Positions 1 through 19,759 of a DNA stretch of 64,000 bases are shown here, piece by piece. This DNA is from Amoebidium appalachense (lineage: Eukaryota > Ichthyosporea). A program made the translations under genes and the position numbers. The notes beneath the pieces are model-generated. The model was given only the letters and a program-made list of their open reading frames with translations, ran no database searches and had not been told where the DNA came from. The stretch spans positions 18,166,001 to 18,230,000 of the forward strand of contig CAVNZM010000001.1 in NCBI GenBank assembly GCA_963693365.1. Reading direction: 5' to 3'. The first letter of the stretch is position 1. Each line of letters opens with the position of its first letter.

Positions 1-1131
1 ACCCAGGCAAAATCCTTGGGTTCATCTTCAACCACAAGAACAACAACAACAAGGCCGACGCTGGTGAGGGTATTGCCCAGACACCCATCACACTCCAATT
101 TAACGGGAAACCATTCCGCCCCGTGGTGAACACAAACCCCGCTGGTGCATACGAACTCACCTCCATCCCACCCGGAACATATGTTGTGGTTGTGCGTGAA
201 ATCCCCGGATTTAAGCTCCCACCCAGCGTTGTTCGCACTAGGACACTTACTGTTAGCCCTGGCTCCACGGCTCAGTTTGACTTCAGAATTGTCGGTGCTA
301 CACCTCATCCTTCCCCCGCTACCAAGCTTGGTAAGTGACCCTAATCTAGTGGCTTACATAATCTGATAAATACCCCCCCCCCCCCCCCCCCCCCCCCTCC
401 CCCCCCTCCCCCCTTCGGCTTTTTTTTTTTTCCTGGAGGGTGAGATTTTGTTGGGATGCAGAGACCAGCAATTATGCAAGCGCTACAATGGGATAACCGG
501 CTTTTCCTCTGCAGTGTATTTGTGCGAGTGTGAATACTGTGCGCGCCCGCACATTTGTGTGTGCAAGTGTGTCGGTGGGCAGGTCAAGGGATAGAGGGCC
601 CTGATGGGTGGGAAAAGAGAGGGGGGGGGGGGGGAGCCAATAACGGAGTGGATGGCCACTTTTGTATTTTTCAATGTCTGTTTTGATAAACGTGCTGCTC
701 TACACCAGCATGTATATGGTTTTTCCGGCCCCACGAGTTTGCCTGATGCACCCATCCAATCCAACCCACGTACCACCCATCCCCACAGCGGAGATCAGCG
801 GGCAGGTGTTTGTAGACAGGGACACCAACCAGAAGTTCAGCAAAGGGGACACCCTCATTCCGGACATTCCCATCCTCCTGCTTGGGCCCACAGGCACAAC
901 CGTTGCCCAAGCCGTCACCGATAAAGATGGTAATTTCGTGTTCCCGCCAGTTCCCGCCGGGAAATATTCGGTTGTTGCAGATTTGCGATCGAGTCAAGAT
1001 GTGGCCAGCCCTGAGGCCACGGCACATATCAAAGCCAAGGCTGGTGGCAAGTTCATCATTGACTTTGCTATTCAACGTATGTGATTAACCCCCCCCCCCC
1101 CCCCCCCCACCCACCCACCCACCCCCCTTCC

Positions 1132-1183
<52 letters not shown>

Positions 1184-1926
1184 CCCCTCCCCCCCCCCCC
1201 CCCCCCCGCCCTCCCCGCTCTCATCCACCCTCCCCTCCCCCTCCTTCCCCCCCACCCACCCATCGCACCCCTTCTCTCCCACCCTATCTTCCACCCTTGT
1301 CACTTGAAGTGCATTGCTAATACTATAATCAATCAATGGATGCGAATTAGCAATCCGCACTGTGAGCTGAGCAACGATTAACTTTAATCCAAAACTTTTG
1401 AAAACAGATACGAAATTGCACTCAAGAGATGGCTCTCTCTCTCCCTCCCTCCCTCCCTCCCTCCCTCCCTCCCTCTCTCCCTATCTCCCTCCCTCCCTCC
1501 CTCTCTCCCTCCCTCTCTCCCTCCTTCCCCGTCTCCCCCCCTTCTCCCCCCTTCTTTCTCTGTGTGGGTGTAAGTGTGTGTGTGTGCCCCCCTCCCCCCC
1601 CCCTCCCCCTCCCCCCCCCCCCCCCCCCCCCCCGCCCGCGGCCTCCTCTCACCCTCCTTTTTTTTAATTCCCCCGCCCGGGATCTTGTGCTGTTGTGGTT
1701 CTTTCCGGCCTGTGTATCTTTCAGGTTATATTATTCTTTTTTCTTCTCATTCCAGGCGTGGTCCTCTATAGGCCCGGACGCGGCCAGTTTTCCACTCACT
1801 CACTCCTTTTTTTTTGTTTTTTTTAATTTATTTTGATTATGTTTTTTTGCTGCAGCTGCTGTGGAGGGTGTGGACAACTTCGAAGATCTCGGGGACACAT
1901 ACGGGTTTGAAGACGGCCAATATTGA
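1..1926 (+). CDS. Secreted/surface protein with SdrD B-like repeats (3' part; 5' end outside window)
   Basis: Exons 1-330 (open from the window edge), 789-1076 and 1856-1926, with GT-AG junctions all in phase 1; stop TGA at 1924-1926. Two successive domains of about 95 residues share the SdrD B / prealbumin-like pattern: an Asp/Asn-rich calcium-loop-like start (FIFNHKNNNNKADAGEG; VFVDRDTNQKFSKGD) and a closing G-x-Y/F-x-(9)-P-x-G-x-Y motif (GAYELTSIPPGTYVVVV; GNFVFPPVPAGKYSVVADL). Each domain lies in its own exon with symmetrical phase, which would allow duplication by exon shuffling. In bacteria and some protists such domains are extracellular stalk or adhesion modules; an extracellular role is inferred. 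The last exon gives a short acidic tail (VDNFEDLGDTYGFEDGQY). Introns are filled with poly-C and CTCC tracts. Other carboxypeptidase-regulatory-like beta-sandwich families are possible. Confidence 0.72.
1090..1643. repeat. Poly-C, CT and CTCC tracts in intron 2 of the SdrD B-like gene
   Basis: C runs near 1090-1215 are interrupted by a short CT block; a CTCC/CCCT tetranucleotide repeat runs about 1438-1530; further C runs continue to 1643. Similar but shorter C runs fill intron 1 near 371-410. No exon is recognised inside. Confidence 0.9.
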
Positions 1927-2143
1927 GCAACCGAGATCATCTCAAATCTGCATGATTGATACTTGTGTGTACTATAATTATTAATATATGATCTAATTGA
2001 TAACGATGGATTCATTTAATACAATAATAATGATGATATGTTAGTTATGAAATACACGAAACTGATGCGCTAGGCCATGCATCAACACACTGTATGCAAA
2101 TTGATGTTGTTTTTTTTCCTTCTTCCCTGCTCTTTTTTATTAG

Positions 2144-2234
2144 CCATAATTGGCATTGCGCTGCCAGGCTTCACGTTGCCAATTAAGCGCACGAGCAAAA
2201 GTTTAACAGGTGTCCCTGGGGGAGGGGGGGGGAT

Positions 2235-2271
<37 letters not shown>

Positions 2272-2329
2272 AGGACATGTGGCCTTCGAAAAGGTTGACG
2301 GGGTGGTGCCGACCACAAATAGTTTTTAA
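2144..2329 (+). other. Candidate alternative 3' exons downstream of the SdrD B-like gene
   Basis: Two exon-like pieces, 2144-2209 (acceptor ...TTTTTTATTAG, donor GTGTCC) and 2274-2329 (acceptor CAGGACAG, stop TAA), join in phase 1. They also join in frame to the donor at 1077, giving IIGIALPGFTLPIKRTSK and then HVAFEKVDGVVPTTNSF. They may be an alternative end of the upstream gene, exons of an unrecognised gene, or chance. The poly-G run between them would be the intron. Confidence 0.3.
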
Positions 2330-2454
2330 AGATTCTCCACAAGCCACTCCAATTGCCTATGGAAACCGGCATATCTTTGCTATCGGCAGGCACCCCCTTC
2401 ATTTACGGGCACACGAAATTCTGAGCAGTAACCCACATGATTGATTTGGCGAAG

Positions 2455-2522
<68 letters not shown>
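2455..2522. repeat. Uninterrupted run of 68 C
   Basis: Pure cytosine from 2455 to 2522, followed by more C broken by single T to about 2571. It is the longest homopolymer in the window. G runs lie nearby at 2238-2269 and 2703-2736. The flanking sequence shows no gene. Confidence 0.95.
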
Positions 2523-2525
<3 letters not shown>

Positions 2526-2702
2526 CCTCCCCCCTCCCCCCCCCCCCCCCCCCTCCCCCCCCCCCCCCCCCACAGCCCACACACACACCACTTCATATAC
2601 TGGTCAGGCTGCAGCAGGAACATAATGATATTGTATGCATACTTTCATGTAGGTGGCTTCAGGTGAGTGGAGATGTAGCTTTAGTGACAAGCCCAAAGGA
2701 GG

Positions 2703-2737
<35 letters not shown>

Positions 2738-2909
2738 TTGAAAAAAACTGTGGGGGTTAATGAGTTTTCGATTTCTGCCACCCAATCCGATTGCGAAGAT
2801 TCTGTTGGCATAATTGTAGTTGCTTTTGGTAATGGTTGCAAATGGAGTGCTTAGTAGACAGTAACGGGGAGCGAGATATATATATCATGATATTATAGTA
2901 TCATCTAGA

Positions 2910-3850
<941 letters not shown>

Positions 3851-3859
3851 AGTGTGTGC

Positions 3860-5688
3860 ACGGGCAGACGGGGAAACTATCAATATATTGGCTTGTCATT
3901 TTACGTAGCCATTGCATATATATTCGGGCACGCCTCGGGGCCGTGTTGCTCAGCATTGCACAACAACGTGCCGAGCGTTCCGTAACCCGGCCCGGGCGTA
4001 GAAAAACTTGAGAATGCATTTTTTATTGGGAGAATCAAGCGTAGACAAAATATGTAGCTTCTGCAGCCAGGCCTCTTTTTCCATATTTACAACTTCCCAT
4101 TGTTGCTAACCAATTTGTTTTTGCAGGTTTATTACGTATTATTCCATATGAGTGTCATTACAAAACATATCCCATATATAAATGAAGCAGGCTGGCGCGG
4201 GACTCCCCCGGGACCCCGTGCCCGGGCTGCCCGGCCCGTGATCCAGCACGCGTACACGCTATCAGCACCTACATAGCATGCATCATGAGGCCTGGAGGCT
4301 GGCTGGAGCTGCCCACCGTAGGTACATATGTGAATGCCGCCAAGCATACAGGACATGGATGACCATACTTCTAACCAGTTATTCGGTTTCGCAAGGGTGT
4401 TATGTTTTTTCCTAGTCTATAGTCTACTGACAGACACAAGGTGACATGGAAAGGAACTGTCGCCGACTGAACCTGCAACTAATGTACAGATACTGCGGAA
4501 TTTCGGAGGCCAATGTAGGGAGCCAATCGTTGTGCACGGAATCCCAATCCTCGGAACCATCTGCCAATGAAATATTAGTAGCAACATCTGATTGGTTTTT
4601 AATTCCGATTGGGGCAGATCGAATATCGATGACAGTGTGACACTGGCGCGGTGTACAAAGCTCCAGGGCTTACACCCCCGTACATGACAATGACGGTTTA
4701 TTGCTACGGAAAACTTCAGTTGCAGTATGTAGGCATATAATAAGCTGCAATACTTCTGGGCTACCTCTGCTGTTGCTTTTATTCGTAATCCCCCAAGAGA
4801 ATTCAAAGTATGGGCCCTGCCCGAGCAGGGTAAAAAGCATAAGTTTCAGGCAGCCTGGCCGCAGCCATACATGGTAATGACCCATTGGCTCGTAGGAAGC
4901 GCAGTTGTCCGTCGACACGGCGAAATGACTAGGATTCCAATCTGCGTAAACTATATAAACATTAACTAACAACCGGTTGATATCAACAACTGAGGTAAAC
5001 AGCAGGCGGTATCAGTTCTGGCCAGATCCCTTTGTTATGTTTTACCTACCTCGGGCATCCACTGGGCTCCTGGTCCAATCAAAACACTCACTTTGCTTTC
5101 TGAATGTGATTGGTAGACGAGAAGCTCAGAGAGGGTCCCTCATGACTACCAAATTTAGGGGCTCTAAGTCAAAAAGTTTCAATAATAAATGTCGAGTAAG
5201 CAAGAATGTACCTAATATTAGTCTTGCTACTCTCGGAAGATTTTAATATGAGTTTAAAATCAATCACATTCAAGTGAACAAATTGAAAATAAACTCAAAT
5301 TTTTGGTCTGGCGAGGCACCATACTCCTCCTATTATCTTCTTCACAGTCACAGTCTCAACGGAGTCATAGCAAGGAAAAAATTGGAATCGAATATAATTC
5401 AGTATGTTCCTTCACAATGTTCACATTTCGCTGACCTTATTATTATCTAATTCATTCTTTTCTCAGTATCCGACAGTAGCAGATATGTGATATCTAGATT
5501 GCTTCTATTTCGAAAAGATTATTAATAAGCTTGAATAGAGTCTCTATAAAAACATTTTCACTTGCCGCTCATCAACATATGTATCAATAAAGTCATTATA
5601 AAAAGAAAATCACTAAAGCCCCATTGTTTTCTCAGGATAAAACAGGCTCTTGCACTAGTATTAGGGGACTGTTTTAAATTGTTTTAAC
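3860..5688. other. Intergenic region without a recognised gene, rich in CCAAT boxes
   Basis: Complex, non-repetitive sequence with no convincing coding frame. CCAAT or ATTGG motifs recur at about 4510, 4522, 4564, 4591, 4607, 4883, 4938, 5074 and 5109. A TATATAAA stands at 4952-4959 just after one of them. The stretch may be promoter or enhancer sequence, or a non-coding transcription unit; nothing else is visible. Confidence 0.5.
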
Positions 5689-5768
5689 CCAATGTTATTT
5701 TGGTTTTAAATGATGTCATGGACAGCAATCGCCAAGCCTTCCTTATGTTTTGTTCCCTGTATAAAAGG
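5689..5768 (+). promoter_or_regulatory. CCAAT + TATA promoter of the C76-like protease gene
   Basis: CCAAT at 5689-5693 and TATAAAAGG at 5760-5768, about 140 bases before the ATG at 5904. This spacing suits transcription from about 5790 and a short leader. The CCAAT-then-TATA order is the same as at the GH114-like gene and the GPI-protein genes. Confidence 0.65.
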
Positions 5769-5903
5769 GCCTGCGTAGCCGTCGGGCTTGTGTCGCTTGC
5801 TCAGCAACCCAAACCGATAACGCTACAAAAGACGCGTAGAGTTACGTCGTAAAGCTAAGAAGGTGAAATTGATTGACTTTTTATCTTCTTATAGCTTCGA
5901 AAA

Positions 5904-6827
5904 ATGCAGTCCCTCGCAGGAGCTGCTCCAGTTAGCAGTACCGCTCGTCCCACTTTCCGTGGGTTTAACATTTCTCAGTATGATCTCCCAGGATCCAAAA
6001 CATCCTGCACAGCCATAGCTGTAGTAGCAGCGAGGAAATACCTACAGGCAGACGGGCAGATAAACTCGTGTATGCTCACACACGACCAGGTCATGGAAAT
6101 ACTAGCTCAGGGGGTGGTGTGGCACAGCCGCTGGCTCGTTGCAGGCGAAGGTAGCCGCGTGCCCTCCGGTGTTAAGTTGGACCAGAATAGCTCTGTCGAC
6201 GAGCCCCCAGCTGATGTAACATACAGTATGGCTACAGCTGACGAGGTTTGTGCCCTTCCCGGTGTGCCTATGGAGGTCACGGACACCTGTTACGCCGGAT
6301 ACCTTACGGCCGGCTGCTCGTTTGGCAAAACACTTGAACAGTCGATACGCGAGATTTTCTCTAAGGGAAGGTACAACCAGGGCCCCCAAGCCTTTGTGCT
6401 CACCACCAAGGGATACAGTACTATGATTGGTAGGCGCGGTGGTGCGGCCGTTGTTTTCGACAGCCACCGGCGGTCTCCTAAGGATGGTCTGGCCGTCAGG
6501 AAAACCCAACAGGGCGGCGCCGTAGTGGTCAGCTGCCCCAACGCAGACGTTCTTATTTCCTACCTGAAGACTTTGTATGCCTCACGCAACGGCACTGCCA
6601 TGTATACCCTCCAGGAGGTTGCACTCGACAAAGACTCTCTCAGCCAAGCGTCGACACCGAGCAGCCCGGAACTCTCTTCCCTTCGCGAGAGCCTCATGTC
6701 CAAGACACAACAACTTCGCGACACGTTCGAGAGAACTATTCGCTGGCCTCTGTTTGGGTCCGACTCCTCCCCGGCCTCACCGGATGTGTCACGGCGGATA
6801 GGCGCTGCCGTCAGAATAGCCGTATAG
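5904..6827 (+). CDS. Papain-like cysteine protease resembling herpesvirus tegument deubiquitinases (peptidase C76-like)
   Basis: Intronless, 307 aa, ATG in an AAAATG context like other starts here. The N-terminal half carries GSKTSCTAIAVVAARKYL with candidate nucleophile Cys35; about 150 residues later AAVVFDSHRR supplies Asp186-x-His188. The Cys...Asp-x-His arrangement, and a Gln (Gln25) ten residues before the Cys that could serve the oxyanion hole, match the layout of C76 deubiquitinases of herpesvirus large tegument proteins. Domains of this kind also occur in proteins of eukaryotic mobile elements. The segment after the His (GGAVVVSCPNADVLISYLK) fits the end of such a domain. The C-terminal 70 residues are polar and Ser-rich with a likely amphipathic helix. 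Activity on ubiquitin is inferred. Lack of introns beside intron-rich neighbours suggests retro-copying or acquisition from a virus or mobile element, but it has a normal cellular-type promoter and no disruption. Confidence 0.55.
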   Translation: MQSLAGAAPVSSTARPTFRGFNISQYDLPGSKTSCTAIAVVAARKYLQADGQINSCMLTHDQVMEILAQGVVWHSRWLVAGEGSRVPSGVKLDQNSSVDEPPADVTYSMATADEVCALPGVPMEVTDTCYAGYLTAGCSFGKTLEQSIREIFSKGRYNQGPQAFVLTTKGYSTMIGRRGGAAVVFDSHRRSPKDGLAVRKTQQGGAVVVSCPNADVLISYLKTLYASRNGTAMYTLQEVALDKDSLSQASTPSSPELSSLRESLMSKTQQLRDTFERTIRWPLFGSDSSPASPDVSRRIGAAVRIAV

Positions 6828-6963
6828 GTATCAGGGGTGAAAAAAAGAGTGCCGAAAAGTGTATGCAGGCACTAGCCGAAAATGGCCTTTTAAGTTTTTT
6901 AATGAAGAAATGCATGAATGTTTTGAACGGTTTAACAAACTATAAAACTACCAGCTGGCCTGG

Positions 6964-8143
6964 CTAAAACCAAAGCATATGGCCCGCACGTTCCTCACGC
7001 TCCAACCAATCCAAGAGCTCGGTGACACACCTTGCCCCCACTGCTGAACCGTTTCCGTAGGACCGAACTCCTGCCACACAACGGCCAACTGCACGAGCCA
7101 CGTAAAATATGGCCTTTCGTGCAGTTTCCGAGACCAATATGAACGGACCACTCAAGAATACTACCTGATTTCATCGGGGCGTGCTAAAACGCTCTCGTTC
7201 AACTGGTACTACTAGTACTGCTGAAGCTTGTTATATCAGGCCACTCGAAAATTGTGATTGCTTTCCATAAGTACCTTGCTTTCGAACACTTTGCAGATCT
7301 GACCTCTACTAGAGGTCTGTCCGGTGCCCCCCCCCCCCCCCCCCCCCCCCCCCTTCCCTCCCCTCCCCTCCCCCCCCCCCCCTCCCCTCCCTCCCCTCCC
7401 CTCCCCCTCCCCCTTTCTTCCTCCCCCCCCCCCCCCCCCCCCCCCCACATCCCACTACTCTTCAAGCCGTATCTGGCACATGAGCACTAATTGCTCAAAA
7501 CACGCCTTTTCCCAGCTGCAGCAATGCCACATTTCCCCCCCCCCTTCCCCATCCTCCTCCCAATCCCCCCTCCCCCCCCCCCCCCCTTCCCCCCCGCCCC
7601 CCCCTTCTTGCATTCCTCTGTAGCTCTCGAACAATTTTGCACATTATCATGATTTGTCTTCTTACCTACAGAAGCCTGCGGGCCCCTCGGGACCCCCCCC
7701 CCCCCTCCCCTCTAGCTCCTTCCAGGAGGGGCTGCCTCCAAATCTCCCCCTAGTGCAAAAAAAAAAAAAACATCTTTCGCTGAGCCCGGCGCGTCTGCCA
7801 CGAATCCATATCTCTGAAAGAAGCATAAGTGACAGGCAGAATTCGTATTTAGAACGTTTATTCACGAGTGCGAAGCATGTCCTTATCATGGTTGTGCTTA
7901 TGTACTGTACTCACTGTTGTTAGTGACCAAAAGAAAGTCAATGTACAACTGATATGCATACATTATTCATGGAAAATGGTTAAAAAAACCCCTGCTCTCT
8001 CAGCCGTGGAACCACTGTGTAAGTTCTTCAAGCAACACCTTACCATAAGTTACCTTGTGATCTGCAGGGCTTCACAAAGAACGCCCCTTTACGTCCCCAA
8101 AGCACTCCGAGTCGTGGAGCCTGTCCTCAGCCTGCCGGAACAT
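6964..8143 (-). CDS. Tentative minus-strand gene of unknown function (first and last exons only)
   Basis: The clearest piece is a terminal exon 7164-6964 (acceptor ATCAG, stop TAG): 66 codons reading SETARKAIFYVARAVGRC and ending TELLDWLEREERAGHMLWF, amphipathic and of normal composition. A possible first exon is 8143-8093 (ATG..., MFRQAEDRLHDSECFGD, donor GTAAAG, phase 0). Exon-like segments lie between them, such as one near 7460-7520 (WEKACFEQLVLMCQIRLEE) and one at 7285-7326, but I could not join them all in frame. Poly-C/CT tracts at 7327-7446 and 7536-7610 would be intronic. I do not recognise the family. It could be two unrelated fragments. Confidence 0.3.
7327..7610. repeat. Poly-C and CCCT tracts
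   Basis: C runs and CCCCT blocks at 7327-7446 and again at 7536-7610, separated by about 90 bases of ordinary sequence. Confidence 0.9.
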
Positions 8144-8181
8144 ATCGGCCGCCACTACACAGAAACCTCGTGAGCATAGCT

Positions 8182-8301
8182 GTCACCTACTGAGGTGACT
8201 CGTATTTTTCCTTACACACACAACGAATACTGGACTCTCGGGACCGCAGAGCCGCCGCGAGAGAAAGCATGCACGCGGTCGCGAGAGTGTAAGGAAAAAT
8301 A
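8182..8301. other. Two adjacent inverted repeats (hairpin-forming)
   Basis: A perfect 7-bp hairpin GTCACCT-ACTG-AGGTGAC lies at 8182-8199. It is followed by a larger inverted repeat whose outer arms TATTTTTCCTTACAC (8203-8217) and GTGTAAGGAAAAATA (8287-8301) match perfectly. Inside, CTCTCG and CGCGAGAG segments pair further. It could be a small terminal-inverted-repeat element remnant or a structured transcript; no coding capacity is visible. Confidence 0.6.
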
Positions 8302-8878
8302 GATGGGTGTGAGGCGAACGGCAAGTTCATAGCAGCCCAGGCACAGTCAGTACGTGCCAGTGAGCATAGTATCGGCCTGCACATTACGTGCCTAGTGCAT
8401 AGAATCATTGTACCTTAGCGGCCACGGAAAAAACTAAGTGGTGTTCTCATCCCAACCTCAATATCTGTCTTATATGTATGCTGCTTCCAGCAGCTGTCAC
8501 CAAGTTTAGCGAAAAGGAATTTCCGTCGCCCACCGTTGCCGGATTCACAACCAGCTTACACAACCTCTTTCTACAGTTTCAGTGCATATATACAGTCTCT
8601 TGATGAGAGTTCTTGGAGAGGCTGGAAAGGTATCAAGACCTATAACGAGGTTTTCAATAGATAAAAGATATAGCTGCTATAGTGCACGTGTGGCGGAAGA
8701 CCAGTTGCCAGGACCAGATCCAGATCTGAGGGACTTAAGGGTTGCTGTTGTGGAGAACCCACAAACAGGAAGAGTTGGTTGTATTTCCTGGGATCTGCTT
8801 CTACATTATTCGTTTCCTCGTTCTGGGCCGATTGGCAGCACAGTGCTAGATCCATCCTTTACCTTTTCCAAATTCAAC

Positions 8879-18131
<9,253 letters not shown>

Positions 18132-18482
18132 GGAAGAGAACTGAAATGCGATATAGTGTAGCGGGGATGTCATTCCGAAATTTGCACCCTTTGCATTTAT
18201 TTGTGCACTTACAATTTTAGTTGCTCAGATATAATTGGGCGTCGGCTCCTTTTTTTGCGTTTTATGCGGAATCGGCATGATCATGGACAAGCCTTCGCTA
18301 TCCGCAACAGCCGAAACCTAGTCTGTTTAAACCCAAGAGAAACTATTGATGTCTGAAGGACCAAGTTACCGTCTGCTTGGATGAATATAGCTGCAAGAAA
18401 TTTCAAGCAAACATTTCCCCCCACCATCCCCCCATGGTCACACACACACACACACGCACGCACACACGCACACACGCACACA

Positions 18483-18578
<96 letters not shown>

Positions 18579-19274
18579 CACACACACACATTCATTATTA
18601 TTGTGTTGTCTCAGCTCACACAATATTTAATATATTTGAAATGACCGTGTTGCAACAGACGCTCGCCCAACCCGGTTACTAACTTTGAACTCGATACCTT
18701 CTCGGTCTGCTGATGACTTCCCTTCTTCTTTTACTTTTCCCTTTCCCTCTCTCCGTTCCCCTCACGTCCTGACTGTGCCAAATTATTGCCATATCATGTT
18801 AATTAATGTTCAGTCGCTTGCCGTTTCGTGCTGCGTTTAAATTTGCTGCTACTACTGTACGCAAAAGGTCCATCAGGTCATTAATGCCAAGGTCCCTGAA
18901 GAGTATGAGCGTTTAGGCGTGAGAGGTAGCTTATACTCAGAAAATTTCACGTGGAAAAAGCTAATTATCATGATTATCATGTAGCTACATCGTGTCACGT
19001 GGGCCTCTGAAGTTCTAGCCCTACGTAGGTTAATATGTGATATGTCCAGGAAGCCCCACGATTGTCCCGTACTTTTGGAGCTATTATCTTCCACCAGCGC
19101 TGGTGGCTCTATTTAGAACACCATGATACTTTGCCCTCATTTCATCCATATGTATCCTTATTGGTTACACAGCGCGGTCTGCCCGGAGGGCACCTGGATC
19201 ATCATTCATCAGAGATTTGTAATTGCACACCCTGGACGAGCTGATAACGGTTGCTGCGATGCATGATCCTGGAA
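18132..19274. other. Intergenic region with a (CA)n array
   Basis: No gene recognised. (CA)n occupies about 18488-18570. The remainder is ordinary AT-balanced sequence containing the end of the FKBP6-like transcript. Confidence 0.6.
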
Positions 19275-19585
19275 GCCAATCAGAGCCGCCCTCTGTCAAT
19301 TGCAAAGCACGTGCATTGCCAACTTGCCTGCTCCGCCAAATCCCAAATTGCAGTCTTATTTGCACTCCAGTATTCCCTTCTTGTTATTATAAACATTTAT
19401 TTTCATTTATTTATTTTTCACCATTTTTACACTAGCCTGCACACGAGGAGCCTGTCGAGGAGTGACTCACGAGCCAGTGAATTCCAGATCGCATTCCTGC
19501 ATGGGATCTGCGCCGCACTGATTGGCCAGCCAAATTTACCTTCATTTAGAATTATGATCCAGCTGATAAGAATGCAGCTTATCAG
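19275..19585 (+). promoter_or_regulatory. Putative upstream region of the GT2 gene: CCAAT boxes and a GATA palindrome
   Basis: CCAAT occurs at about 19277 and ATTGG at about 19520. A perfect inverted pair CTGATAAG (19563-19570) and CTTATCAG (19578-19585) with a 7-base spacer lies 175 bases before the ATG; this is a typical double GATA-factor site. No clear TATA box is seen. Function is inferred from position and motif only. Confidence 0.45.
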
Positions 19586-19759
19586 GTCTAAGTTACAAAC
19601 GAGCATAAAGCACTGTGTCATTCACAGTGTAAACAGAGTAAACAGGCGAAACTGAGAACCCCATGTGCCTGCTGTATTCACTGCCCTCGAGGAAACGGCC
19701 TATCGTATGGCTTTGTAAACCCACAACGATAACCGAAGCTCCTGCCTGCTTCCAAAAAC

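Noticed and set aside
2437-2854. Poly-Pro and poly-Gly frames across C and G runs
   Set aside because: Open only because CCC and GGG cannot form stops; both strands and several frames are open at once.
4132-4972. Several 70-130-codon frames in the CCAAT-rich spacer
   Set aside because: They overlap on both strands, have no consistent composition or splice context, and cover promoter-like motifs.
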